64,000 nucleotides of DNA from Gynuella sunshinyii YC6258. GTDB taxonomy: Bacteria; Pseudomonadota; Gammaproteobacteria; Pseudomonadales; Natronospirillaceae. The position numbers were made by a program, and so were the translations under genes. The notes under the pieces are model-generated. The model saw only the letters and a program-made list of their open reading frames with translations, searched no databases and was not told the origin of the DNA. The stretch lies in contig NZ_CP007142.1 of assembly GCF_000940805.1 (NCBI RefSeq), positions 4,998,593 through 5,062,592 on the forward strand, read 5' to 3'. Positions 38,501 to 46,511 of the stretch are shown here, one piece after another; positions within the stretch are counted from its first letter, which is position 1; each line of letters starts with the position of its first letter.

Positions 38501-39093
38501 CGGATATCCGTTAACCGCTCCAGGTTTTCCTGAGTCCGGCGCATGCGCGATTCAGTTTCTTTACGGCGCTCTTTATATTTGGAAATACCAGCGGCTTCTT
38601 CAACATATACCCGTAGTTCTTCCGGCTTGGCTTCAATCAAACGGGATATCATTCCCTGCTCGATAATCGCATAACTACGGGCACCCAAACCGGTTCCCAA
38701 AAACAGGTCGGTGATATCTTTGCGCCGGCACTTGGTGCCGTTGAGAAAATAGTTGGACTGGCCGTCCCGAGTGACTTTTCGGCGTACTGAAATCTCAGCG
38801 TATTTGGCATATTCACCGGGCGCTTTGCCATCGTGATTATCAAACACCAGCTCAACCGAACACTGACCGACCGGTTTACGATTATTGGAACCGTTGAAAA
38901 TCACATCGGTCATTGATTCGCCACGCAGATGCTTGGCAGAGGACTCCCCCATTACCCAGCGAACAGCATCAATAGTATTGGACTTGCCACAACCATTCGG
39001 ACCGACAATTGCAGTCATGTTGGTTGGAAATGGAATCGTGGTTGGATCGACAAAAGACTTAAAACCAGCCAGCTTGATACATTTAAGACGCAT
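35593..39093 (-). CDS. smc: Chromosome segregation protein SMC
   Basis: Condensin ATPase that organises the nucleoid. 1166 residues from the ATG at 39093 (a TTG at 39102 is an alternative). N-terminal Walker A is GPNGCGKSN (~33), then about 300 residues of coiled coil, a hinge (~500-660; VRNGWDKAVETVLGAYLQAV), a second coiled coil, and the C-terminal signature LLSGGEKALTAIALVF with Walker B FCMLDEVDAPLDDANV. ScpA/ScpB are not in the window. Confidence 0.96.
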   Translation of the reverse strand: MRLKCIKLAGFKSFVDPTTIPFPTNMTAIVGPNGCGKSNTIDAVRWVMGESSAKHLRGESMTDVIFNGSNNRKPVGQCSVELVFDNHDGKAPGEYAKYAEISVRRKVTRDGQSNYFLNGTKCRRKDITDLFLGTGLGARSYAIIEQGMISRLIEAKPEELRVYVEEAAGISKYKERRKETESRMRRTQENLERLTDIRDELERQLQHLHRQALAAEKYTELKKEERERKAQLSAIRWQRLDEDAGQREMRINELETEYEKYVAEQRSIDAQVEELRDSHNDRTEVFNQVQSQYYQLGTEIARFEQSMQHQKEKAAQLQTDLIELDRSLQETSREKEEDQFRLEEIEEQLMIAEPELEMARAAEEEAQEALVRHEQSMQQWQQKWELFNQDSAGPKQTAEVAQSRIQHLEQVIDRINRRLSSLYQERDGLLADPEAEAIEELLMQTEEAEQSMETQQRRFDDLSEQLESSRTQLEDKRTRLNDAQRRQTQIKGRQATLEALQQAAMGEAGGGVQRWLESHQLQHRERLAQQVHVRNGWDKAVETVLGAYLQAVCVDSTEALTDGLARFEQGMLNLIDQTATTASSQSGYLNAEVDSRYDLSDLLDRIRIAEDLPAAMAMRSSLQAGESVVTRDGIWLGRNWLRISKDSNDADGILSRQTELEEIEIQLDELDASVEELEVDVEVVEMRVRSLNEEREQAQRELGQLARQYADFKSRLSGKQAQAEQMRNRRQQLLAEISEQETHLAEERENMAMSREELQIALDAMEEGTEERENLMQEREQLRQAVDEARDMSRSQKDKVHSLALQHQASQAKADAIKTALERLDQQLARLQEKREMLLMQKEEQLEPDNDLQIELETKLEQRLELEQKVADARAEMEAIDSKMRELDSQRHRSEGKAMEVRSKLEQARMESQTVITRRTTLQEQLQEASFDLETVLANLPENASEEEWEQELEQINQKIQRLGAINLAAIDEYKIQSERKTYLDAQNDDLQKALETLENAIVKIDRETRNRFKETFDRVNGGLQDLFPKVFGGGHAYLELTGEDLLDTGVAIMARPPGKKNSTIHLLSGGEKALTAIALVFSIFKLNPAPFCMLDEVDAPLDDANVGRYARLVDAMSEHVQFIYITHNKIAMEMAKDLMGVTMNEPGVSRLVSVNVEEAAELAAI

Positions 39094-39284
39094 TGAGTCC
39101 AAATTCTCCGATACTTTTTGACCCTTCCCTGATGCACGCGATCAGCCTTCCAATTCCAAATGAATTGCGTGGCCGGACGTTATCAAGCAAGAAATAATCG
39201 CCGGATTGTATCGAAGTTATCAACACTTAGAAACAGCTTAATTCAGCCGCAAATGATAGGATTTTCCAACACTGACAAGTACTT

Positions 39285-39316
39285 AGAGCCTCTACAGAAA
39301 TGACGACAGAGGCTCT
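39285..39316. terminator. Inverted repeat between ccmI and smc, possible terminator of the ccm operon
   Basis: AGAGCCTCT and AGAGGCTCT form a 9-bp perfect stem with a 14-base loop, 28 bases after the ccmI stop codon. No T-run follows on the minus strand, so the role is uncertain. The rest of the 250-base gap probably holds the smc promoter. Confidence 0.5.
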
Positions 39317-39343
39317 TTACACGCTGGTTACCCGGTGATGTGA

Positions 39344-40585
39344 TCAATGCACCGTGTCTATTAAAACCGTGGTTGCCTGTTCACCAGCCTGAACAGTCAA
39401 TGACTGTGACAGACCTTCAAGATCGCCAGCCTGGGCAGTCGCCACACCACCTTTAGATAGCCTGGCAACCACTTCAATATTCATTCCAGCCTGCAAACCT
39501 GCCATCGCTGCCATCGTGGTGGTGTCGTCCAACTGAATTGTAACAGGGAAAGAAGCGGGTACAGACAGGCGTTGAACCGCTACAGGCATGGGCGGCCCAT
39601 TCACCTGACGCGCGGCAACAAACAATGAACGGGCACCATCGAGTTGTTGCTTGAGTTCTTCCGAAAGGTCAATCGTAACGGCCACCACGATAGTAGGTTC
39701 AACGGCCGATTCGTCAGCAGGTATTGGTTTGCCAGCAGCCTTCAGGTTGTTTTCTGCCATGGTAATTGCAGACTGAACGGCCTCTACTTCATTCGCCGGC
39801 ATCACCTTGAGCATTTTTCGCCAGTTGATAAGCGCTTGCGCAAAATCACCAGAAGCAAAAGCATCAACCCCCAGCAACCCTAGCGCCATTGTGTTGGTCG
39901 GCGCCAGTTCAAGAGCCGTCTTCAGCATCTGCTTATCAGTTTGACTGAGCACCCGGTCATTATTACTAAACCTCGCCTGGATCAGATTGGAAATCAACCA
40001 GGAATGATCCGTTGGGTTAAGAGACCGGTTTCTTTCCGCAACCATTAAAGCTTTTTCAAAAATTCGTTCTGCATCCTGACTCCGCCCGACCTGAAAATAG
40101 GTTTTACCAAGAAAAAACAAATCTTCAATGTTATCAGGATGACGCTCGATGCGTGCTTCCATCTGATTAAAAAACGCCTGTTGCTGTTCCGGGCTCTGAC
40201 CGGCGGCCAGCATGGCTTCGCGCAGCCTCACATCCCGCCAGCCACCTAGCTGGTAGTATGCCGAAAAAGCGAACACGATCAGAACAACAGCCGCCAATGG
40301 CACAAGCCATCGGGGACGCGAAGTGTCCTCATGAGAGCGGGCGTCGATTTTTTCAGTATCCTGCACCAGCCGGAGTTTCAGTTCATTTTCCAGCTGCTGA
40401 TAATCCTCATCACTAAACTCACCAGCAGCATAGGCTTGTTTGAGTTCACTGAGTTGTAATTTATGAGCACGTAAATTTTCCGCCTGACGATCAATTTGGC
40501 GGGTATCGGGCAGACTTCTGACAAACGGATAAAACAAAAAACCAAGTGCCACAAAAGTCAGCAGGCCAGCAGTAATCCAGAACAT
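39344..40585 (-). CDS. ccmI: Cytochrome c maturation protein CcmI
   Basis: Apocytochrome c chaperone of System I. 413 residues with two N-terminal membrane segments (ITAGLLTFVALGFLFYPFV; WLVPLAAVVLIVFAFSAYYQLGG) separated by a cytoplasmic leucine-rich loop, then periplasmic TPR repeats (NIEDLFFLGKTYFQVGRSQDAERIFEKAL) and a C-terminal beta domain (~300-413). Last gene of the ccm operon, 2 bases after ccmH. Confidence 0.93.
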   Translation of the reverse strand: MFWITAGLLTFVALGFLFYPFVRSLPDTRQIDRQAENLRAHKLQLSELKQAYAAGEFSDEDYQQLENELKLRLVQDTEKIDARSHEDTSRPRWLVPLAAVVLIVFAFSAYYQLGGWRDVRLREAMLAAGQSPEQQQAFFNQMEARIERHPDNIEDLFFLGKTYFQVGRSQDAERIFEKALMVAERNRSLNPTDHSWLISNLIQARFSNNDRVLSQTDKQMLKTALELAPTNTMALGLLGVDAFASGDFAQALINWRKMLKVMPANEVEAVQSAITMAENNLKAAGKPIPADESAVEPTIVVAVTIDLSEELKQQLDGARSLFVAARQVNGPPMPVAVQRLSVPASFPVTIQLDDTTTMAAMAGLQAGMNIEVVARLSKGGVATAQAGDLEGLSQSLTVQAGEQATTVLIDTVH

Positions 40586-40587
40586 GA

Positions 40588-41043
40588 TTATTCCTTGCGG
40601 TTCAGCAGCTCATCAGCTTTACGGAGCTGTTCTTCGGTCAATTCGAGTTGTTTGATGGGTTTTCGGGTACGTACAATCAGAACGATGATACCGAGTGTCA
40701 GCAACAGAACCGGCCCCAGATACAGCCAGATCGTTGACCAGGAAAGGCGGGTACGATAAGTCACAAACTCGCTGTAACGGGCGATCATAAAGTCAACGAT
40801 TTCCTTATCAGTCTTGCCGTCATTCAACAGTTCGTAGACTTTGTCACGGATATCCTGGGAAATCGGTGCATCGGAATCGGCAACATTCTGATTCTGACAT
40901 TTGGGACAACGCAGCTCCTTGGTCAGCTTTTCATAGCGAAGCTCCAGCCCAGGGTTATTCCAGTCGTATTTATAATCAGATACAGCACTGAATCCGAAAC
41001 CGCTGCTCAGCAACAAAAACAGTAAAATACTATAGCGTTTCAT
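40588..41043 (-). CDS. ccmH: Cytochrome c maturation protein CcmH
   Basis: Membrane-anchored thiol reductant of apocytochrome c. 151 residues with signal peptide, the active-site LRCPKCQN (CxxC, ~46-49) and a C-terminal membrane segment (TIWLYLGPVLLLTLGIIVLIV). It is the short CcmH, with the TPR part encoded separately as ccmI. Overlaps ccmG by 14 bases. Confidence 0.95.
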   Translation of the reverse strand: MKRYSILLFLLLSSGFGFSAVSDYKYDWNNPGLELRYEKLTKELRCPKCQNQNVADSDAPISQDIRDKVYELLNDGKTDKEIVDFMIARYSEFVTYRTRLSWSTIWLYLGPVLLLTLGIIVLIVRTRKPIKQLELTEEQLRKADELLNRKE

Positions 41044-41554
41044 AGATCGCCTTCAGCTTGTCGTTCCAGATAACGTCATTGATTTCACCCACATGGCGAT
41101 AGGCAATCGTGCCGTCACTACGGATAAAAAATGTTTCTGGCGCACCGGTCACTCCAAGGTCGAATCCCAGCGTACCATCTTCATCGTAAATGTTGATTTC
41201 ATAAGGATCGCCATAGGTCTCAAACCATTTGAGTGCAGATTCCCGACTGTCTTTGTAGTCCATGCCGATGATTCTGACTCCCTGCTTGGCCAATTTGTTC
41301 AGCATAGGATGCTCGACTTTGCAGGTAATGCACCAGGTCGCCCAAACATTCAGCAAAAACGGTTTACCAACCACGGTGGTATTACTCAATATCTTTTGTG
41401 GATCTTTGACCGTTGGCAACGAAAACACCGGCAATGGCTTACCTTTGAGTGGCGTGGGAATATCTTCTTTGTTATCAAGCTGAAGAGCCGGAATGAACAC
41501 CATTCCGAGAATGACCGCAAATGCAACAGGAATAAAAAACAACCAGCGATTCAT
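41030..41554 (-). CDS. ccmG: Thiol:disulfide interchange protein CcmG (DsbE)
   Basis: Periplasmic, membrane-anchored thioredoxin-fold protein that keeps the heme-binding cysteines reduced. 174 residues: N-terminal anchor (FFIPVAFAVILGMVFIPAL), active site WATWCITCKVEHP, and the family segment GVTGAPETFFIRSDGTI with the cis-proline. Overlaps ccmF by 4 bases. Confidence 0.95.
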   Translation of the reverse strand: MNRWLFFIPVAFAVILGMVFIPALQLDNKEDIPTPLKGKPLPVFSLPTVKDPQKILSNTTVVGKPFLLNVWATWCITCKVEHPMLNKLAKQGVRIIGMDYKDSRESALKWFETYGDPYEINIYDEDGTLGFDLGVTGAPETFFIRSDGTIAYRHVGEINDVIWNDKLKAIYETL

Positions 41555-43533
41555 GCCATAGCCTCCTGCTTGGCTGATGCTTTATCGATTTCCTTCAGCG
41601 CTGTTTTACGATAACGCTTGTCCAACATTCCCAAAAGACCCCCAAATGCCATAAACAGTGCTCCAAACCAAATCCAGCGCACGAACGGCTTAACGTGAAT
41701 ACGCAATGCCCAATCACCACTGTCATTCAACTGCTCACCCAGCGCGACATACAAGTCACGGGTCAGGCCAGGTTGAATATCGGCTTCGGTCATAATGCTT
41801 CCAGCTGCCAGATACTGGCGTTTCTCAGGATGTAACACGACGATCAAACGCCCATCCCTGGAAACATCAATGGAGCCTCTTTCGGCGAGATAGTTGGGGC
41901 CTTGCACCTGCTCCGTACCATTGAACTTAAAGTCATAACCAGAAAAGCTTTTTTCCTGCCCAATGGACATCCGCACATCATGTTCGACCTGAAAGTTTGC
42001 CACCATGACCACACCAACGACTGTCACCACCACACCAAGGTGGGCAATCAACATACCGTAGTAACTCAGGTTCATTTTTATCAGCCCGGCAGCAAAGGAT
42101 GAAGCATGACGAATGTTGTGGCGCACACTGATAACAACGCTCGATATAATCCAGAACACCAGAGATAGCCCGAGCACAACTGGCCAGACAATGCTGCCGG
42201 CGTATACATAAACTGCCAGAACTGCCAGCACCACAGACACTGGAGCGCTGATCAGCTGAAACTTCAGAGTATGTGCCAGATTATCGCTTTTCCATTTCAA
42301 CAACTGCCCTACACCCAGCAATGCCAGGAGTACAATCATCAAGGTATTGAACACTGTATTGAATATCGGTGGTCCGACCGAGATCTTACCCAATTGAAAA
42401 ACATCGAAAATCAGTGGCAGCAGCGTCCCAAGCATAACTCCGAATGCAGCCACCGCCAGCAGGATGTTATTAAAAAACAGGAATGATTCCCGTGACATCA
42501 TTTTGAAATACGTGAAACTGCGTAACGACGGCGCCCGCAAGGCAAACAGCAACAGCGAACCACCAATCGCGATAGCCAGCAGAGTCAGAATGAAGTATCC
42601 CCGCTTGGGATCGGAAGCAAAGGCGTGCACAGATGTCAGAACACCGGAGCGAACCAGGAACGTGCCAAGCAATGAGAAGGAAAAAGCAAAAATAGCCAGC
42701 AGCACCGTCCAGGATTTAAAGGCACCGCGTTTTTCTGTAACAGCAAGACTGTGTATCAACGCTGTTCCTACCAACCAAGGCATAAAAGAGGCATTCTCAA
42801 CCGGATCCCAGAACCACCAGCCTCCCCAGCCTAGTTCGTAATAAGCCCACCAGCTTCCAAGCGCAATACCCAGCGTCAGGAAGATCCAGGCGACGTTGGT
42901 CCATGGACGGGCCCATTTGGCCCAGGCAGCATCAAGCTGGCCGGAAACCAGCGCAGCAATCGCAAATACGAAAGCCACAGAAAAACCGACATACCCCATA
43001 TAAAGCATCGGTGGATGTAAAATCAGTCCAATATCCTGAAGCAGCGGGTTCAGATCCCGGCCATCTGCTGGCGGCATCGGCAACACCCGATCAAACGGAC
43101 TGGATGTCAGAACCACAAAAATCAGGAATCCCAGAGTGATGACACCCAGCATACTCATCACCAGCGCCAACATATCGGTAGGAAGCGAACGACTGAAAGC
43201 AGACACCGCTAATGTCCAGCCAGACAAAATCAACACCCAAAGCAGCATAGAACCTTCGTGACCGCCCCAAATAGCACTGATTTTGTAATAAATCGGCAAT
43301 GCCGAGTTAGAGTTACTGGCGACATAGGAGACCGAAAAATCATCCGTGGCCATGGCATAAGCCAATAGACCAAAAGCAAACGCAAGCATGACAAATACGC
43401 CTGTCGCCAGCATTCTGGAGGACATCATCATCCATACGTTATTTTTAAAGTAACCCCAGGCAGGTATCGTTGAGAGCAGAAAAGACAGCCCCAGCGCCAG
43501 AATCAGACAGAATAAACCGAACTCAGGAATCAT
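41551..43533 (-). CDS. ccmF: Heme lyase subunit CcmF
   Basis: Integral membrane core of the heme-apocytochrome ligase. 660 residues with about fifteen membrane segments. The WWD-type heme-handling domain is GWGGWWFWDPVENASFMPWL (~245-264), and conserved histidines lie in LLQDIGLILHPPMLYMGYVG and in the later segments. A periplasmic domain (~500-620) precedes the last membrane helix. Overlaps ccmE and ccmG by 4 bases each. Confidence 0.96.
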   Translation of the reverse strand: MIPEFGLFCLILALGLSFLLSTIPAWGYFKNNVWMMMSSRMLATGVFVMLAFAFGLLAYAMATDDFSVSYVASNSNSALPIYYKISAIWGGHEGSMLLWVLILSGWTLAVSAFSRSLPTDMLALVMSMLGVITLGFLIFVVLTSSPFDRVLPMPPADGRDLNPLLQDIGLILHPPMLYMGYVGFSVAFVFAIAALVSGQLDAAWAKWARPWTNVAWIFLTLGIALGSWWAYYELGWGGWWFWDPVENASFMPWLVGTALIHSLAVTEKRGAFKSWTVLLAIFAFSFSLLGTFLVRSGVLTSVHAFASDPKRGYFILTLLAIAIGGSLLLFALRAPSLRSFTYFKMMSRESFLFFNNILLAVAAFGVMLGTLLPLIFDVFQLGKISVGPPIFNTVFNTLMIVLLALLGVGQLLKWKSDNLAHTLKFQLISAPVSVVLAVLAVYVYAGSIVWPVVLGLSLVFWIISSVVISVRHNIRHASSFAAGLIKMNLSYYGMLIAHLGVVVTVVGVVMVANFQVEHDVRMSIGQEKSFSGYDFKFNGTEQVQGPNYLAERGSIDVSRDGRLIVVLHPEKRQYLAAGSIMTEADIQPGLTRDLYVALGEQLNDSGDWALRIHVKPFVRWIWFGALFMAFGGLLGMLDKRYRKTALKEIDKASAKQEAMA

Positions 43534-44000
43534 CGTGTCGCCTCTGCATAACTTGCATCACATGTCGCACCACCCTGTTGCGCAGCATCAAGGGCAGCCT
43601 TGGCTTCCGGCGGCATATACTGTTCGTCGTGCTTGGCTAACACCTGACTTGCCTCCACCACGCCATTAATAACCTTCCCCTCTACCACCACACTCTGACC
43701 TTCACGGAATAAATCGGGCAATATTTTGTCGTAACTGACTTTTACATCACTCATGCAGTCAGTCACCATAAATTCTGTTTTCAGAGTGTCCTGATCCAAC
43801 TGCCGGAAGGAACCGGCTTTCACCAATCCACCGATCCGAACTTTCTGATCCACAAGATAATCACCTGCGGCAATCTCACTTGGATGCTTGTACCAACTGA
43901 TGCTCTGACTGTTGGCATAGAGAATAACAGCGGCGGCAGTTCCGACGAGCAGCACACCACATAAAATAAACACGAGTCGCTGGCGACGTTTTGGGTTCAT
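43530..44000 (-). CDS. ccmE: Heme chaperone CcmE
   Basis: Periplasmic heme carrier that binds heme covalently through a histidine. 156 residues: N-terminal anchor (RLVFILCGVLLVGTAAAVILYA), OB-fold body (VRIGGLVKAGSF, VVVEGKVINGVVEASQV) and the heme-binding motif LAKHDEQYMPPE with the histidine at ~124 and tyrosine four residues later. The start overlaps ccmD (ATGA). Confidence 0.96.
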   Translation of the reverse strand: MNPKRRQRLVFILCGVLLVGTAAAVILYANSQSISWYKHPSEIAAGDYLVDQKVRIGGLVKAGSFRQLDQDTLKTEFMVTDCMSDVKVSYDKILPDLFREGQSVVVEGKVINGVVEASQVLAKHDEQYMPPEAKAALDAAQQGGATCDASYAEATR

Positions 44001-44173
44001 GACTCCTCCCGTCGATATTTTTGTAATTGCTGTTTAACAAACTGGCGCTGTCTGATTTTGGGTGCCACGATCAGATAGACCACACCAATGGCAAAACTGC
44101 CATAACTTAGCCATACATATTTGGCGTGATGGCCCATCTGCAGGAATGCAGAAAAAGATTCGAACTGCCCCAC
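43997..44173 (-). CDS. ccmD: Heme exporter protein CcmD (58 residues, GTG start)
   Basis: Small membrane subunit of the CcmABCD complex that releases holo-CcmE. The translation begins (GTG as Met) MGQFESFSAFLQMGHHAKYV, then one membrane segment (YGSFAIGVVYLIVAPKI) and a basic tail (RQRQFVKQQLQKYRREES). The 'GHHAKYVW' stretch and length fit CcmD. The GTG overlaps the ccmC stop (TAGTG) and has GGAGG-like bases 8 upstream. The stop overlaps the ccmE start. It is easily missed because of its size. Confidence 0.93.
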   Translation of the reverse strand: MGQFESFSAFLQMGHHAKYVWLSYGSFAIGVVYLIVAPKIRQRQFVKQQLQKYRREES

Positions 44174-44922
44174 TAACTCACTCCTCCCAACCGTTTGACT
44201 TCTTCACGAACCCAATTGGTTTTACGCTCCCGCTGCAGAATCTCCTGCCGGGTTCTGATCAAAACCTGGCTACCAAAAAAACAATACGTACCTAACACCA
44301 TAACCAGCAATGGTATCCACATTTCTGCGGGCATGGCTGGCTTTTCAGTTAATTTAAACGTAGCGGGCTGGTGTAGTGTATTCCACCAGTTAACAGAATA
44401 TTTAATGATGGGAATATTGATGACACCGACCAGTGACAACACCGCAGCCGATTTATCTGCACTCTGCTGACTCTCCATCACATTATAGATGGCCAGCACA
44501 CCCAGATATAAAAACAACTGAATCAGCATTGAGGTCAACCGGGCATCCCACACCCACCAGGTTCCCCAGGTCGGCTTGCCCCACACCGCCCCGGTAATCA
44601 GCGCCAATAAACAAATCACCGCACCAAACGGGACTATGGATTTCAACACCATGTCAGCCATTTTCATGCGCCAGACCAAGCTGATTGTGCCCAGCACTGC
44701 CATCATGAAATAACACGATTGCGCCAGAATGGCCGTGGGAACATGAATATAGATAATCCGATAACTATTCCCCTGCTGATAATCTACAGGAGCATAAACC
44801 AACCCCCAAACAGTACCAATGGTCAGCAGTACCAGCGCCAGAATGCCCAGCACCATACTCCAGGGCCAGCTCATCTGGTAAAACCATTTCGGGGAACCCC
44901 ACTTGTGAAACCAGGTCCACAT
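44173..44922 (-). CDS. ccmC: Heme exporter protein CcmC
   Basis: Membrane protein that loads heme onto CcmE. 249 residues, six membrane segments, with the tryptophan-rich heme-handling motif WGTWWVWDARLTS and flanking histidines (IIYIHVPTAILAQ; NTLHQPATF). It starts 18 bases after ccmB and its stop overlaps ccmD by 1 base. Confidence 0.96.
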   Translation of the reverse strand: MWTWFHKWGSPKWFYQMSWPWSMVLGILALVLLTIGTVWGLVYAPVDYQQGNSYRIIYIHVPTAILAQSCYFMMAVLGTISLVWRMKMADMVLKSIVPFGAVICLLALITGAVWGKPTWGTWWVWDARLTSMLIQLFLYLGVLAIYNVMESQQSADKSAAVLSLVGVINIPIIKYSVNWWNTLHQPATFKLTEKPAMPAEMWIPLLVMVLGTYCFFGSQVLIRTRQEILQRERKTNWVREEVKRLGGVS

Positions 44923-44940
44923 AATCTATCTCAACCTCTT

Positions 44941-45612
44941 TTAAGACTGATTAACACTGATTCTCAACGCTACCGTGGTAATCCACGGAGCCAGGGCCAG
45001 GGCCACCAGAGAAATCGCGCAAATGTATAACAACTGTATTTTGAAACCCAATCCAAGCGCCGCAGAGGCAACTGCACTGGCTCCGAATATCAATACCGGA
45101 ATAAACAATGGCATGACCAGCAGTGATAACAGCAAACCTCCTTTTCGCAACCCGACGGTCAATGCTGCACCCACGGAGCCAATCAGACTGAGCGCCAGCG
45201 TCCCCACCCCCAGCGACAACATTAACGCAGGTACCGCCCGGCCGGGCAGCGCCAGCATCAACGATAAAGCTGGACTGATCAGCGTCAGGGGCAACCCCGT
45301 TACCAGCCAGTGAGTTAACATCTTGGCTAAAACGCGCCATTCAACCACACCGTTTGACAACAAAATCTGCTCTAAAGTGCCATCGTCGAAATCTGCCCTG
45401 AACATCATGTCCAGCGACAACAGGGTTGCCAACAATGCAGCCACCCAGAGAATGCCGGCCGATAACTCACCCAGCTTCTCCATATCCGGTGTCACACCCA
45501 TGGGAAACAACGTAATAACCATCAGAAAAAACAACAACGGATTTAGTAAATCAGTACGTCGCCGGTAAGCTACCACCAACTCACGTTGTAACATCGACCA
45601 GAATGCGCTCAC
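44941..45612 (-). CDS. ccmB: Heme exporter permease CcmB
   Basis: ABC permease partner of CcmA, 223 residues, six membrane segments. CcmB-typical start FWSMLQRELVVAYRRRTDLLNPLLFFLMVITLFP and the segment DDGTLEQILLSNGVVEWRVLAKMLTHWLVTGLPL. Overlaps ccmA by 4 bases. Confidence 0.95.
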   Translation of the reverse strand: MSAFWSMLQRELVVAYRRRTDLLNPLLFFLMVITLFPMGVTPDMEKLGELSAGILWVAALLATLLSLDMMFRADFDDGTLEQILLSNGVVEWRVLAKMLTHWLVTGLPLTLISPALSLMLALPGRAVPALMLSLGVGTLALSLIGSVGAALTVGLRKGGLLLSLLVMPLFIPVLIFGASAVASAALGLGFKIQLLYICAISLVALALAPWITTVALRISVNQS

Positions 45613-46250
45613 CGGTACTGCTCCAGATCCAAGACACTCAGCTGCTCCATGTCCAGCCGGTGATGAGTAGTCAAAATCACCGATCCGCCACGTTCGCTGT
45701 GACTTGCAATATGTTGTTCCAGCTTGTCCACACCATCGAGATCCAGCGCAGTAAACGGCTCATCCAACACCCAAAGTGGAACAGCATCATCAAGCAGATA
45801 CAAACGCGCCAATGCAATTCGTCGTTGCTGCCCGGCAGACAGACTGTGAGCCGGAACATCTTCAAAGCCTTTTAATCCGACTTTATCAAGCGCCTCCAGG
45901 TACCGTGCCTCAGGAAGACTTAAATGAGCCTTAAGGGAAACGCTGAAGCGCAGATTTTCCAGCGCAGTCGACACATTGGTCACACCGGGACGATGACCCA
46001 GATACAAAAACTTCCCGGCATCCAATTCCCGTTTGCTGCCAACAGGCTCATACCATTCCACGTCACCTTCGACCACATCACTCAACCCCACCAGTTTTCG
46101 CAACAAGGTGGTCTTGCCAGAACCATTAGCACCCTTTACCTGCATGACCTGATGACTGTTCAGCGTCACAACAAGATTTTTGAACAATAAACGATCATCC
46201 CTTTCACAATATAAAGGGGATGTTTTTAAAATGACACGCTGCAAAAGCAA
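45609..46250 (-). CDS. ccmA: Heme exporter ATPase CcmA
   Basis: Cytoplasmic ATPase of CcmABCD, needed to release heme-loaded CcmE. 213 residues: Walker A GANGSGKTT, signature LSAGQQRRIALARLYL, Walker B LWVLDEPFTALD, and switch histidine in LTTHHRLD. No ATG is available near the family start; the TTG at 46250 is used here, and a second TTG at 46244 is possible. It is the first gene of ccmABCDEFGHI. Confidence 0.92.
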   Translation of the reverse strand: MLLQRVILKTSPLYCERDDRLLFKNLVVTLNSHQVMQVKGANGSGKTTLLRKLVGLSDVVEGDVEWYEPVGSKRELDAGKFLYLGHRPGVTNVSTALENLRFSVSLKAHLSLPEARYLEALDKVGLKGFEDVPAHSLSAGQQRRIALARLYLLDDAVPLWVLDEPFTALDLDGVDKLEQHIASHSERGGSVILTTHHRLDMEQLSVLDLEQYR

Positions 46251-46511
46251 TAACCCACGCTGAACCGGACTCAGATCAATCGAACTACCCCATGGGGAGT
46301 ACTCTGTTATCAGGGTTCGATAATCCCAGAAAAATCAATTATTTATAAGTATGCTAAAGACAAAGACCGGGGACTGTATCAAATCCTGACTGTTAACTCT
46401 GTCAGAAAACTGACAAGAGTAACCCAGTTCAAGCTCCAGAAACCCGCTTCCCAGCCGATAAGCTGGAGGAGTATAACTACAACCCTGATTGGATGCATCG
46501 ATCTGAATTTC

